Source: Phoronis australis
Taxonomy: Eukaryota; Phoronida; Phoronidae
NCBI GenBank assembly: GCA_002633005.1
Contig: NMRA01000318.1
Coordinates: forward strand, 211,594-275,593
Reading direction: 5' to 3'
DNA: 64,000 nucleotides
Numbering within the stretch: position 1 is the stretch's first letter; the number at the start of each line of letters is the position of its first letter. Of the stretch, positions 22,701-34,790 are shown in pieces. A program made the translations under genes and the position numbers. The notes beneath the pieces are model-generated. The model ran no database searches, was not told the origin of the DNA, and saw nothing but the letters and a program-made list of their open reading frames with translations.

Positions 22701-25672
22701 ATAAACGCAGCTGTGCTTGAATCAACATCAAAACAACTAGAAAGTGATGATTTAAAACCAGTTCCATCAGTGCATGAGTTGAGACATCGACACATGTACA
22801 CAGCACACAAGCACCTGTGGCAGAAATTAGCCTGGTCTTGTTAAAAGGACATTCTAAAAATGCGTTGACGACGATTCTTTGAATTATTACTCGAAAGACT
22901 GTCATTCAATGATGCAAGTACACCTAATAAGTAGTACGTATAACGTGCAAAAACGTCGAAAAAGTGGGATTGTTGTAAGCAGTTTATTGTGAAAAAAATT
23001 AGAAATCTCTTTAGTTTATGTCATATCTGAGACAAAAAGTAGTCCTTCTTAATGTCATCTAAATTTTTAAACGAAAAAAGAACAGCTCGGGATTAGGCCA
23101 ATATGCAGTGTTCTCCCTGCATGTATTCGAACGTCGTGCTGCACCGTGTTTTGAAAAGTTCCGAATCATGTTTGACATCTTGAGTTATATTAGAGAAACT
23201 CTGAGCCATGTTAAAAAACTTGCACCGTGGGGGAAAAGCCGGAGCTTTTTTGCTTCACAGGACCACAGTATTGCACTGTTGGAAGTATTTGATAGTGACA
23301 AGTTCGGCAACTGAAAATGGGAAACTATACCTCAGGTGTTTCTATGAATTAGCAAACTGGAAGATCAGGGTGCAAAGAATATTTAAAAAAGGTGCTATTT
23401 GATCCGTGTTTGGATTTTTGCCTAGGAAGAGCCCTGATAGATAGATAGATAGATAGAAATACACGATTTTGGACAGATAAAGAAAACTGACAATAACAAA
23501 GCATTCTTTTCTCTCATAACGGTCAAGAAGATTTTAATTCAACGATGAATGTCAAATATCCACTTTTATAGTCTTGTATCCCGCTTAAGGCTTCTTACAA
23601 CAATACTCGTGACACTTCAGTGCTGTTCCATCAACACGCGAGCGAAATCGTCTTCTAGTTTCAAATATAAGCCTTTCAGGGCGTGCAAAGAGTATTATAC
23701 GGCGTAGCTCTAGGTTGAGCTCCGTAGACTCAAGACATTCGCGAAAACTCGAGACAAAGCAAGTGTTCGCGAAATATCGCCATGCGTTACAAGCGAAGCG
23801 CTTGGGTCGTAACACAAGCTTTTCTCACGATTGTCTTACACCTATACTCTACGCAACCATGTATCCCTTGCTGTAAGTTTCGTTGTTTTGAGATCTGCCA
23901 GAGACCCAAATAGTGAGGAAATTGAACTACCAAATGTTGAAATAGTCGACATTTGTTTGCCAGGATACCACGAAAGAACCTCTCTCAGTCTGTTCTAACT
24001 ACACTTCACTGATACGAGTGATTGCTTAATAATTGATAACACTCCACTTGTGTTTAGTTCCATTAGAGTGGTTCTTTGCATTAATGCAAGTTTTGAAGTT
24101 TTGTACATCATAGATTCATGGCCACGTATCCTTCCTATCCCATAGGTAATAACAAGGAAATGTCCCTGGCGGTATCGAGCGCCGTATACCACTTCCTTTG
24201 GTAGCGTGGGGGAGAGAGGCAAAGAGGGGAAGCATTGTCCCGGATGATCAGACAGTCTGAGGCTGATATATACAATTACTAGGCAGACAGATGATTAAAA
24301 CGTCGGATTATCGGATTAATGGTTGTCCTTAACCAAAACATACAAATCTTGCTATGCTGTCCGTGCTCCGCCCCTGTTAAGTTGACTGCAAGACTTTGAC
24401 GCCAATCATTCATTACCAGAGTTCTGGAATGCGGCTAAACAATGCGGCATTTGTTATTGTTGAGTACAGTCCAGCTACCTGGACTATTTAATATTAATAA
24501 CGTGGTCGGAATATCAGAAGACGTCACGTGTGAAAAACGAATAACTTAAAGAACCAATTCCACAATGCCTGAACAGGGTTTGTTTATAAAGACGTTGTTT
24601 ACTGAAACTTTCATCCGTAGGTGCAGTAATTCAAACAATAAGTTCTGTTTAACATGAGCTTACATAATGTACCTGGAACTCGGTAATCATAAAAACAATT
24701 AGCCAGATTAATTAACCCTTGTTAGTCATTATACTTGTCAAAGGGGGATATTTGCTCGCGCGCGCGCGATGAGAAGTCCGTAAAGGAGTAAAACAACAGA
24801 GAGAGAGACATAATCCTAACATTTTGTTGATCCAGCTCTTGAACATTGTGTAGAGCTTGTGACTTTATCTCGCCGACTTTGATATTAAGACATGCTTACA
24901 TTAACTACGAATTTCGTGTGTACGTTGGCACTCAAGCACTGTAACGGTTCCGTTATCGAGATGTCACCGGGGATTAACTTCGCATTACCAGCCAACTGTT
25001 ATAAACAAGCAGAAAATTTGACAAATCTTTTACTGATCCTCGCGCGTGACACGTCCAAGAACTTTATCAGTTTTGTAATTACATATAAATTGTTTGTTTT
25101 AATGCGTCAAGAATTTGAATGTGACTGAACCAGACCAGTTGTAAAGGTAAATCATTGTCACAATTTCCACCTCACATTTTTAGCCATAGACGTGGCATGA
25201 CGATAAACAACTCCACCCAGAACATGGACACCTATAAACCGCTTGTAGGTGTCTTGTCCCTGAGTTCGTGTGAATAAAACAATGTAGCTTATCTATAATT
25301 AATGAAATGATAACTACAGCTGCAGTTGAATGAGTGCACTCAATTTCTATACGTTACACAGTGAACGCGAATTTGACAACAAAATATGCTCTTACCTATA
25401 GAGGCCTGTATACTCCTCACTGTATTGGTATCGAGACCCTTAGGCGATAGTCCGTGCCTAAAGTTTTTGTACAGGTGCATCATATAACGAGTGCCTTCCT
25501 CGCGTTCGTCCACAACCGGCACTCTACCACGAGGCACATTTTGACTGTTAAAGCCCAACGCAGACTGTACTGCTCTCCCTAACAAGTTAGTCTGTTCTCT
25601 GCTTTCTCCAGCAAAAGACAAGGAGAATGTCTCTGTTAAACAGAGGATAAGAATGATTACATCACTAAACAT
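10607..25672 (-). CDS. BMP3/GDF10: BMP3/GDF10-type TGF-beta family ligand, complete coding region (3 exons)
   Basis: Secreted TGF-beta superfamily ligand. Coding exons are 25396-25672, 11845-12830 and 10607-10798, joined at phase 1 and then phase 0; all junctions are GT-AG and the product is 484 aa. Visible parts in order: hydrophobic signal peptide (about residues 1-21); prodomain with a Y-M-M-H-L-Y helix motif near residue 63 and an NTVRS motif near 83; N-glycosylation sequons at N104, N145, N220 and N224; a strongly basic linker (333-353); and the knot domain with cysteines at 382, 411, 415, 448, 449, 481 and 483. The segments [33 protein letters not shown] and TVESCGCR are diagnostic of the BMP3/GDF10 subfamily. 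Vertebrate BMP3 and GDF10 are of very similar length (about 470-480 aa) and have the same three-exon plan. Vertebrate BMP3 dampens BMP/activin signalling through type II receptors; that role is assumed here, not seen. One invertebrate gene probably stands for both vertebrate paralogues. Confidence 0.96.
10799..11844 (-). other. BMP3/GDF10-type gene intron 2 (phase 0)
   Basis: 1046-bp GT-AG intron between the two halves of the knot domain. It contains a diverged copy of the inverted-repeat element also seen at 36861-37170 (here about 11291-11400), a T-run at 11527-11540 and a purine-rich tract around 11590-11617. No coding potential is evident. Confidence 0.9.
11291..11400 (+). mobile_element. 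diverged copy of the 36861-37170 MITE family
   Basis: ggttctgtttcataaaaagt and cagttgctgaataaagtt match the terminal repeat and inner part of the element at 36861-37170. It lies in intron 2 of the BMP3/GDF10-type gene; the second terminal repeat is not clear, so the copy is probably truncated. Confidence 0.5.
11845..12830 (-). CDS. BMP3/GDF10: BMP3/GDF10-type ligand, coding exon 2 (prodomain, basic linker, first half of knot)
   Basis: 986 bp: two bases complete codon 93 (G), followed by 328 full codons (residues 94-421). The acceptor is TGCGTTTCAG just above 12830 and the donor is GTAAGT at 11844. There is no ATG at the upstream edge of the open frame (the apparent first codon is TTG), so the exon must be joined to an upstream exon. 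It carries sequons N104, N145, N220 and N224, a KLFRR-S dibasic site (residues 271-275), the Arg/Lys/Asn-rich block 333-353, and the first three knot cysteines (382, 411, 415), with a further N-C-T sequon at N414. Phase 0 at the 3' end agrees with exon 3. Confidence 0.96.
16386..16749. mobile_element. 364-bp MITE with ~52-bp terminal inverted repeats
   Basis: Both ends begin gttcttcagtgccc and continue tgcatgaa.cagtcccaaac then agggact with only a few mismatches. The interior is non-coding in terms of a transposase. Inserted in BMP3/GDF10-type intron 1. A related, more diverged sequence (ggttcatgaaacattccc...) is at about 3457-3580. Confidence 0.85.
16955..17062. repeat. intron 1 dispersed repeat, copy A
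   Basis: Shares ctccgtagac.caaga, cgcgaa and tgcgtt-type blocks, in the same order and orientation, with 23705-23815. Overlaps a chance-looking 153-codon minus-strand frame. Confidence 0.35.
18141..19274. mobile_element. ~1.1-kb foldback with CRE-like sequence in both arms
   Basis: Left arm (18141-18192) and right arm (about 19201-19274) are inverted repeats sharing ttgcgagttt, ctgtgacgtcac, gg.aa.gggggcaaaa. Each arm contains tgacgtcac. No transposase frame between the arms. Confidence 0.65.
20795..20875 (-). mobile_element. tRNA-like SINE relic
   Basis: On the minus strand it reads tggcgcagtgactgagtgag (A-box-like) and then gggttagaatcc (B-box-like) about 45 bases later, as in a decayed tRNA-derived SINE head. 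Confidence 0.45.
23436..23456. repeat. (GATA)5 microsatellite
   Basis: Uninterrupted gata units in BMP3/GDF10-type intron 1. Confidence 0.9.
23705..23815. repeat. intron 1 dispersed repeat, copy B
   Basis: Second copy of the repeat at 16955-17062; the similarity is patchy. Confidence 0.35.
24757..24768. repeat. (CG)6 run
   Basis: Alternating CG dodecamer about 0.9 kb downstream of exon 1 of the BMP3/GDF10-type gene (inside intron 1); potential Z-DNA former. Confidence 0.8.
25396..25672 (-). CDS. BMP3/GDF10: BMP3/GDF10-type ligand, coding exon 1 (signal peptide and prodomain start)
   Basis: Encodes residues 1-92 plus the first base of codon 93. The ATG (25670-25672) is preceded by AAG, so there is a purine at -3, and by an in-frame TAG 18 bases upstream, which fixes the start. 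The N-terminus [20 protein letters not shown] reads as a cleavable signal peptide. The prodomain helix motif YMMHLYKNF and the following NTVRS match the corresponding part of vertebrate BMP3 exon 1. The exon ends ...TCT ATA G followed by the donor GTAAGA at 25395. The open frame continues 56 bases into the intron, but splicing here matches the phase of exon 2 exactly. Confidence 0.93.
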
Positions 25673-26845
25673 CTTGATGCGTTCCTCCTAAGTCACATCT
25701 AAAACAAAGTTTATTGTAAATCTCCGCTCAGGTCTACAAATACACCAACGAATCTTCTTTTACGGCGTCAGTCAACAGGCACCTATCGCATTGTTCCAGT
25801 TACCCGAAGGCAAGTTAATAATTAAAATCGGTGTCACAATTCTAACAATCGCGTCGCTGGTCGTGCCTCACACCCTGCCGATGATTATCCCAGTAGGCAC
25901 CGTCGGTCACGTAAACATGTTTAATTTAAAGCTCTGTAACTGTCCCGCACTTGTTTCGTTCCTTTTAAGCGCCAGAACACCCGTAAAAATTGATACTGAT
26001 AGTCCCGTCCGCGGAAATTGAGTTTTAATTGCCGTAACGATAATAAGCAGACGGCAGAAAAAGTAAAACAACAACTCGGAAAATTCGGCTATAAATTAAT
26101 CCACTTCTCGAACTTCTAACAATGTCAAGTTTTGAAACACGATTGATAACATTTCACATTAGTCCTGAACACATCGACGTCCATAGAAGGTTTGATCGTA
26201 TCGAGTGGTGGCAGAGCAGTTTGTATGAAAGCGCTCTGCACAGGTGTATAGGCCCCAAATCTGGATAAATAAACCTGGTCGATTGGCTCGAAACGGCCGC
26301 GGCAACTCTTCAGCTAATTACGGTCGTATTGTGCCCTGGCTCCGTCTTTCTGTCCAAGATCGCGTCTTAATATGCAATCAATCGGTCCTGAGCAGACCGT
26401 ACTTCTGACAAGCTCAGTGACCCTGTATAACACCATTTTGTCTCCTGTTTATTTCTGTGCCTTGTTTTGGTTTTTATCGTTTTGTCCTAGGAGCCAGCAC
26501 TGGTTCTCAGTTTTGTCTGAATAGTCTATTTGCACGCTTGGACAAAATGGTCAGCGATAATTTCCAGCGTTGAGCTTTTGACATAAGTTGAACTTCTACC
26601 GCTTCCGCTGCACTGGAAGAGCAAGACATTAAATCACCAAAACAAGGTGAATTCCATATGATTCGTCATCATTTTAAACCGCAATGGTTTACATGTCATA
26701 GGGAAACACCCTTTCAGCTGCTTGTTTAGATGTTGGAGGACAAAAATAAGGATTTTTGTTTTTGTATCTTTGCAATAAATATTTATGGTCATGGTGACAA
26801 CTATTTGATAGTCACAACAGTTCTTATGATAACTATTTGTGGTGC

Positions 26846-27082
26846 AGTGGCAGATCTACGATTTCAGTAAGGGGGGGGTTTAGGATTCGAAAGAATCCGA
26901 GGCGCGTAGCGCCGAGGAGAAGGAAGGTCGTGAGAGGGTTTCCCTCCTCCCGTGTAAGATTTTTTGGGATTTTTAGTAGCTAATTTCGTTTTTCTGGCGA
27001 TTTTTTTTCCAGTTTTTATTTTTTATCCTGTCCCGAGGGGGGGGGTTTAAACCCCCTGAACCCCCCCTGTAGATCCGCCTCT
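26846..27082. mobile_element. 237-bp MITE of the 'ggcggatc' family, copy 1
   Basis: Terminal repeats AGTGGCAGATCTAC and AGAGGCGGATCTAC in inverted orientation, each followed inwards by a G-run (9 g on one side, 7 c on the other). The 7-bp flanks gtggtgc and gtggcgc look like a target duplication with one change. Short interior with no gene. Confidence 0.75.
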
Positions 27083-30000
27083 GTGGCGCATTATATCTGT
27101 ATAGCAGCACTATGTCATTTAAAAGTACATGTACTGTGCACTCGTATGTGTTACTAAGCCGGCCTTTGAATACTGAATTGACACCGATATAATCTCTTCT
27201 CACTAATACACATTTCAAACCATTAATTTACAATTGATTCAGCTTGGTATGGTCCAATACACTTTGGTTCGTCACGCTATCTGGTGTCGGACGTAATAAT
27301 TAACCACGTGTAATACACAGAACCGAGATTGTCCATTTCACGTTCTCTCAAGAAATTTTCCTATCTCTTATTTCAACGTCACAGAAGAAAGGTATTCACG
27401 CTCGTGAACACAGACAATAAGCTCAAAATACAAAGTAACACACCTGACCCCTGCAGAACATTGACAAGAAAATTGCTTAATTATTATTTGTGTGTTCAGA
27501 AAACTTTACAAATATCCGATGAAAAACTTTGTAGTATTGAGAGTCTCGACCGTCAATCCGTAAGTGTTGATCACACATCAGGTGACACATGACATTGACT
27601 GCGTGCAGAAATCGATCTCAGCAAAAGAAGATCAGTTGGTTTTCTCAGTGTGGTACAAATGGGTATCGCATAGAAATGGAAGTGACACCGATTAATGTTC
27701 GACATAACCTAAACACCTGAGCCAGACATCGGAGCTAAATGTTTCAAATCGTTCTGGACCGATCATAGCTGAGACGGTCGTACAATGACGTCATTTTAAA
27801 AGCTACGTTGTGCTTTTTAAGAAAACGATACAATTCTGAGGTAAATTCGACCGCACACAAAATTCGCAACTAACTGCCATCTTCTTAAAGTTGTCTACTG
27901 CAAAATTCTTGACATACGACCGCTTTACTGCGACTGCACGTGCGACCTTTCATAAAACGGGTGCCTCCACCCCTTTCGTCTTTAGCATTATTCATAATTG
28001 TTCTCGATTGATTATTATCTTATATTCGGTGAATTGTGGCTTATGTTCTCGTGTGTGTGTGTTTTATTATGTTTTTTTTCGTTTTGCTGTTTTCAAACAA
28101 ATAACTGGTTTTGGTTTGTTAATTTTAGAATATGTTTTGTAATAAATACGTTCGGCAGACCACATTTGTGTCACAGTCTTGCAAACAGGGACCAATGTTT
28201 AGATTTATATCAATTCACACTGGAATACTTAACATTCATATCTCTGCTGTCAAAGAAGGGTGAACTATATTTTCAACGTTTCGTAACTGATGCGTCCAGG
28301 CCAGTTTCAAATATATTAGAAGAGATATGATTAGTATATACAAACGATAGATAACATTATAAATCCCTGTTCAAGCCCAATTAATGGCGATTTTACAAAT
28401 ACCGCGTTGTAGGAGGTAGCCTTATAAAGCGTCCCTTAATTCTCTACAATCTGAAAATCGTTAGAAAATAGCACCTCGCCGATAACAAATCTTTTGAGAT
28501 CTCCAGCAGATTAAGTATTTCTAAAATTAGATTTCGCAAATGCATACGCGCGATTTGTATCATTGAATTTATGTAGTTGTATAGTAAATATTGACACATA
28601 ACATTTTAGCGAAAATTTTAATTGTTCTCTATATTTGAAATCAGAGAAATTTCTTGTTTGCGCATAAATATTCAGCAAATAATTTGAGACGAGTACAAAC
28701 GTCACTTGTGAAAGTCGTTGTAAGTCGCGTCACATGATATTTTGTTCTGTATTTCGTAGGAAGTTGTCAAAGGAAAAGCTACCGCTGTAACCATGGAGAC
28801 CATTAGACCAAAGGTATAGCTGACGGAGCGTGGGACACTGAGTCACCAACTGGGGTAGAGCGGCGCAACTTTGCGATGCCACGAAACGGTGGAGGTGCAG
28901 GTGGGCAGGTGGGAAATTTGTGACGTCGCGGTAACAAAATTATTTCGGGAAAAGTGAAATGGGTGACGACCGGAGAGCAGCGAGTATTGGTGGCAACAGG
29001 GGAAGGCGGTACTATTTATTGTCCATCGTAAATCAACTTATGATGTCACAGATATGGCTTACTGAGTGAACAAAAAGGTTGCTCGTTTCTATTTTTGATT
29101 TCCCAAAGGTAAGATATTGACCACAACTTCTAAAACAAATTTGACAAAAGAAACTTCCGCGTTGAACTGAAACTTTTTTGATTGAAACGGCAAAAAGTGC
29201 GTTAGCCATAAAACAAATTGTTTAGACCATAATAGAGAGACAAGCTGATGATGATGTAGCGAGAAACTTTATTTTGCTATAGCGTTAAAAAGCAACATTC
29301 AACAGAATATACAAGTCACTCTTTTTAAATAAGAAATTTATGAAGCTCCAACACACTATTCAAAGTTGCCACTGCTTTCGCACACATTTCCACAGTATTT
29401 TTGTTTCGTGTTACCTTCCAAAACACGGATAGCACTTCAGAAGAGTTAAAATGTCCATTTATCTCGTATCCCTTTGGTTCTGCTCTGGTTTGTGTACATC
29501 CTTAGGATTACTGCAAGGTGCCACGAGCAAGTTGTCTCTGTATTTCATGGATGCAACGCAGAGCCGTTGACTGTTATGACTGTGTGTTACGCTGGCATTG
29601 AAAGTGTTCTGGTCATTTCGGCCCTGCACATAAATTACCACCAAAGCCTCCAGGCCAATATCTCTGGCGAAATGAACCAAATCACCATGCTTTTCATGTT
29701 TTTCAAAGTCACCATGTGCAGCTATATTTAACAAATATGGCGTCATTTAAGATTGGGATAACTTTGTTAGATTCCACAGATGGCTGGTCTGTGATACCGC
29801 TATTTCTTTCGGTGCGCCTGGTTCTCCGTTCTAGGAAAAAACGAAAATTTCCATTGCGATACCCCACAAAAACAATGCCAAAACGAAAGATAAAAAGGAA
29901 TGATTAACACAGTTTGTCGATCGCCCTTAAGAGATCTATCTGGATCTGAATCGAATTAACAAGAAGGTCTTTCAACCACATTTAAGGTTTCGGCCATCAA

Positions 30001-30469
30001 ACGGCAAAGATATGGTTTGTGTGTGGCAAGTCGACCACGAGGGCGTAGCGAATATCTTCGAGTGTTTTTTTACTGTAACAGAAAGCAGATGCCCCCTTGT
30101 GTGTGTTGAGCCGCAACTCGCGAAACGAAAGCTGTTGAAATGTAAACTTGCGAAAGCGGGCAGGTATTGATTGACTACGTGGGCAAGTTCTTGAAAAACA
30201 GGTGTTTGTTTCGCAGGGAGTCTGTTACTACGGTAGAGATTATGCTTGCAAAGATTATTACTATTAGGAAAAGGGCAAATTCTTTTTCCAGAAAGCATGG
30301 TGATGAGTGAAACGTTTCCAGCCCTACCGGTTATGATCACTGACTGCAATGAACTTTAAGTGATAGACTGACTCATCAACCAACAAGCTTTCTGAAATTA
30401 CGTTTGTTCATTATTACAGTCATCCGAAAGTAATGCAAAAAATTCCATCGCATCGTTTTTATCATTATC

Positions 30470-30760
30470 GTTATCATGAGTACTATCACTATCACTTATC
30501 ATTTTTTGAACTATTACTATAAGTATTACTATAACAATAGTTGTAATAGTATGAATAACACTACATAAACAGTGATAACATTAACAATAACATTTGCAAA
30601 AAATAACGTTGTTACGATGATAATGACACTAGTCGTGCTTGTAATAATGATAATAATAACTAATTATTAACATTACTCTTACAACTTGTAGTTTATTGCT
30701 TTATTACTGCTGTTATTATTAACATTTTTTCAACCATAATTAGTGTCATTGTTACCGTCA
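30470..30760. repeat. degenerate ATT/ATC/AAC trinucleotide-rich region
   Basis: Long stretch of imperfect three-base units (atcatt, attact, taacatt, aataataat) consistent with an old, decayed microsatellite. No coding frame. Confidence 0.6.
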
Positions 30761-30914
30761 ACATTCATCTCATTGTAATGCTTTTCGGTCGGATAATCCA
30801 ACTTACTAGTAGTATAAATTCTTTTAAGAATTAAAATTATTAAAATATTATCCTTTTTATATGATTAAAGCTGCATTTCATCCCTTGTTAAGGTGACTAA
30901 AAAAAGTTAAATTA

Positions 30915-31215
30915 GGCATTTTGTTCTCACAGAATCGATCTCATGATGTCCCTTGCCGTGACAGGATTTCATTTCTGTTACCAATTCAATTCCCAGGATA
31001 TGCAGACACGCAACATTTACAATTCGCAATTTCAGGGTTCATTTGCCCAACCCCAATCTTGAGTCGCTGATGGTAAACGGAGATTGGTTAATATCACGAT
31101 AAGGACTGTTGTGAAACCGGTTTTATGAGAGTATAAAGCCTAATTCGATTTTTGTTTTTTAACCATCTAAGCAAGGCAGAATACAGCTTCAACATGCAAA
31201 TTTCAAATATATACC
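30915..31215 (+). repeat. diverged dispersed repeat, copy A
   Basis: Aligns with 34955-35305 at both ends (cattttgttctcacagaatcg...; cctaattcgatttttgtttttt). Part of the middle is inverted relative to the other copy. Confidence 0.5.
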
Positions 31216-34200
31216 GAGCAAAACCAATTTCAGTGGTAATGTGAATGTGCGACGTTCTCAAGTCTCTGAATTTTACAAAAATGACTTTGCCAAATAAAAC
31301 ACGAGTGACCGCTTATCCGTCAATGAAATAACCCGAGGGACAAAAATGTGACTTCTTGACTCGATCGTGTCAAAACGATGAAAATCTAATTTCGCTGAAT
31401 GATTCAATGAACAGAAGTCACAGTAGGGGACGCGACTGTGGCCCCGGGTCGTTATTCCTGAGAATAAAACTATCGCCGGGAATTTCCTTAAGAGCTATCA
31501 AGAATTTGAATTTTCAGGGTTCATCGCTGAGTCATCTTCAGAGCTTCTGAAACGACCAGTGACGACGCGTAGCCCAATTTTAATTATATTATTAATCGTT
31601 GTTATTAAACGTGTCAGATTTATTATAGCATGTTATGAGTATCATATGTGTGACTATCGACGAATGCGTATTGTAAGAAATTTGTATAATAATCGTTTTT
31701 ACCACTTCATCACGTATTCGCATCTTCCTATTGAAAATTGCTCTATTATGTATAATTTGAAAATACGTTACACTGTTGATAGAAAAAAGATTATTTTTAT
31801 TTTTATTACATTTTGTATTATAAACAAAATTTTGTATTGATAACTCTATAAGAGATCAAAAGAGCATAGTACTTGGTCTTGATCTGCACCCCAACTAATT
31901 TTGAGATCTGCGCTCACCGACTAAAAAACGCTCACCCGCATCAATTTCATTCAAGGTCTCGTGTTTTTTTGAAAAGCAGCGCAAAAGTATGTAAGGGTAA
32001 CTGGAGTTTGAAACGCCATGGTTTGCCAAGCGATCAGAACCAACTATGCTTTTTGGCCTAACGTGGTCTCCAGTGAAGTTGTGCTTTGCCTTGGGGGATC
32101 TTTTGTGTTTGTATACATGTGTATGTTTTAATGTGTTCGGCCAAATGTTTATGAGATAGTAAACGTATCGTCTCCCAGCTACACTCCACTTGCATGAATA
32201 TGCTAACAAGCAAATTGATCGAAGGCGAAACCACCTTTGGCTTCAGTAACCGTACATCGATTGATGATTCGGATAACTTTAGAAAGTGTCCCGAGTTCCC
32301 GAGCAGGCGACGAATGCGCATATCCACAGCGACGACCGGCGTAATGGAACACCGCATTTCTTTACATGCAGTTTCATTATTATAATAATCCATTTCAGAG
32401 TGCGCTCTGGAGCATTTCGAGTTATTAGTAATATCGTAAAATAGATATTCAGCAAAAAATGCATGCGTTAAGAGTAACTTTGCAAATACAGTAGCAAATT
32501 TCCTTTTACTGGTGTTTTGCAAAGGGTAAGGCTGAACATCGTTTCATTTTTGTTTTCTTTACAAATCATACGAGCTGATAAACGCGGTTGGATCAAAATA
32601 CTGGGTGGGGTGGTGGCTATTTTTAACTGATAACTATTTTATTTTGCCTGTTTATTATTCTTACACATTTCTGACACGAGGCACGCGCCCATGGTAAGCG
32701 GAAAGAAAACATGATTACTTCTGACACGAGACCAGATAAGACATCGTCTTCTCTCGTCGTTTCATCGTAATCGTTTGAGACTTGCAACTGCAAAAAGTTC
32801 AGATGTGCTTATCTACATGTGAAGGCAATCGGTTCAGCAGCTCAATCTTAATTGAAGACATACATGTAACTTATAAGGACAAATCGTTCATAACATATAG
32901 TATTGCACGATTTGTATGTCTCCATTTTGATCAACTTTATTATCTTGCTAAAAGACTTTCTCGCTGCCCCACAAAGTGAATGCAGTGTTCCGAGTTAAAC
33001 AATCTTTCCCTCCCACAGAGTTAGTCACATTTTCCGACATTGCATGTTCTTTGTGGCGTCTTTAAACTTGCTTTACCAATTTTTAGGTTAAAGTTGGTTG
33101 AAGAGCATTATTTTGTTTCAAAAATTCAAGGGATGCATTTGTAGTAAAAATCTGCTATAAGGCTAAAACTGGGTTTAACATCGTTTTAAATTTCAAATTG
33201 TCCGGGTATGTGTTCTTTACTTTACAAACCCGTCTCTAATGAATACTCTAGTGCCAAAACCTTCATATTAATTTGATCAGCAGTCAATGTATTTGACGAT
33301 GAGTAAAGTACATCTTGTTAGTTGAGAAGCGATCGTTTTTTTTGTTCTGTTGGCCCGCCCAGCTTTCATCTTGGACTAGTCATTTCTTCGTCAGTTTACA
33401 CTAAAGTGTGGTCCCGTCATTCTTACCGCTTCTGGGGTTTTCAAAACACCACCAAATACCATAGGGATGTCCGCTGAGTTGAAACGCGCAAAACAATCTA
33501 TAACACTCGCTCAGTATAATTAAAGAAACGGCACATTCCTGGATTTTGGTTACTGTGGTAGTAAACGACACTACATCTTTTAAATGTTTCAAGAACTCGT
33601 TTATCTAACCGATTATAAAGGCACTTTCATTATCAGGGCTGTGTTGCATAACACTTAACATTTTTATTAGATTTTGTTCATGGTTGTCATATGACGTCAC
33701 GAACATAGACCGTCAGCTATTACTGGGCAGTTCAGGATTTAACGTCACCGGAGATAAGAAAAAAGTACTCGTTTGAATTGTTTAAATTGGAACTGGACTC
33801 TTAACAACTATATCAACGCAAGAAAATGGGGTCTTCCAACTAACAATTTGTTATTGACACCATTTTTAAATACTATGTGGAAAATTGGTGAGCAATTGAC
33901 TTCGAAAAACAATGGAAATCATTATTGAGACTTAAAACCGGATATACGTACGTATTAAAACAAGTCTCAAATGCATTACATTAATGGAAAGCAATACGAT
34001 AAATGCGTTTCCTACCAAACACAATGCACGTAACGATAATTACAAGTCAAATCAATCGATTGAAGGAAGAGCGCTCGAGTAGACATGACCCCCTGTGAAC
34101 TGTTTGACTTCCGGCTAATTTGTTTATCCTACCTTTGTATTGTTGTTTTGTTTGCGAACAGGTAAGAGTAACACCTGTTATGTCAATTTATACAGTAAAC

Positions 34201-34360
34201 AAAGGACTATGTTGAATTGTTTAGATAACCGAGAGTCTTACATGAAGTCCTCCGTTTCGTTTGCAATCCACCTGTCGGGGTTTGTGGTAGGGCGAACTTG
34301 GGAACAACCCATTCACGTGTGTATCACATACCCGAGTTAAAAAAGATTAGATTTTACCTT

Positions 34361-34429
<69 letters not shown>

Positions 34430-34430
34430 T

Positions 34431-34461
<31 letters not shown>

Positions 34462-34474
34462 CCATCACCATCAT
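34361..34474. repeat. (CAT)n microsatellite
   Basis: About 38 near-perfect cat/atc units. Frames through it predict poly-His (plus) and poly-Asp or poly-Met (minus); these are artefacts of the repeat, not proteins. Confidence 0.97.
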
Positions 34475-34685
34475 TATACTCGTCATTACCATTGTCACAG
34501 TCGTCTTCACCTTCATCGTCACCGTGATTAATCATCATTATAATCATCTACACCACCACCACCAGCTTTCCGGAGGAGCACTCCCGTAGAAGAGGTATAC
34601 GCAATGTACGTACCGCAAATCTCAAAATGGGTAGATATCCTAATTTTCCAACTGCATCTCCCTTCAGAATATAATCTCGGATCAC

Positions 34686-34790
34686 CATGATGATGATGAT
34701 GATGATGGGGATGATGATGATGAGAATGATGATAATGATGGTGATCATGACGGTCATCATCATCATCATCATCATCATCATCGTCAGCTC
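34686..34790. repeat. (ATG)n then (CAT)n microsatellite
   Basis: An atg array (34686-34745, interrupted) followed by a cat array (about 34754-34783), opposed in sense to each other. The atg array is complementary to the larger cat array 200 bases away. Confidence 0.95.

Larger units (their letters stand above)
12831..25395 (-). other. BMP3/GDF10-type gene intron 1 (phase 1, about 12.6 kb)
   Basis: Large intron splitting the signal-peptide exon from the rest of the prodomain. It holds a 364-bp MITE (16386-16749), a roughly 1.1-kb foldback (18141-19274), a diverged repeat pair (16955-17062 and 23705-23815), a tRNA-like SINE relic (20795-20875), a (GATA)n run (23436-23456) and a (CG)6 run (24757-24768). 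Apart from these I see no coding exons. Vertebrate developmental ligand genes often keep enhancers in such introns, but none can be assigned from sequence alone. Confidence 0.85.

Noticed and set aside
32058-32522. 154-codon minus-strand frame
   Set aside because: Begins with TTG rather than ATG, has no recognisable motif, and overlaps other chance frames on both strands.
34298-34547. Open frames predicting poly-His, poly-Asp and poly-Met proteins
   Set aside because: They are translations of the (CAT)n microsatellite in different frames.
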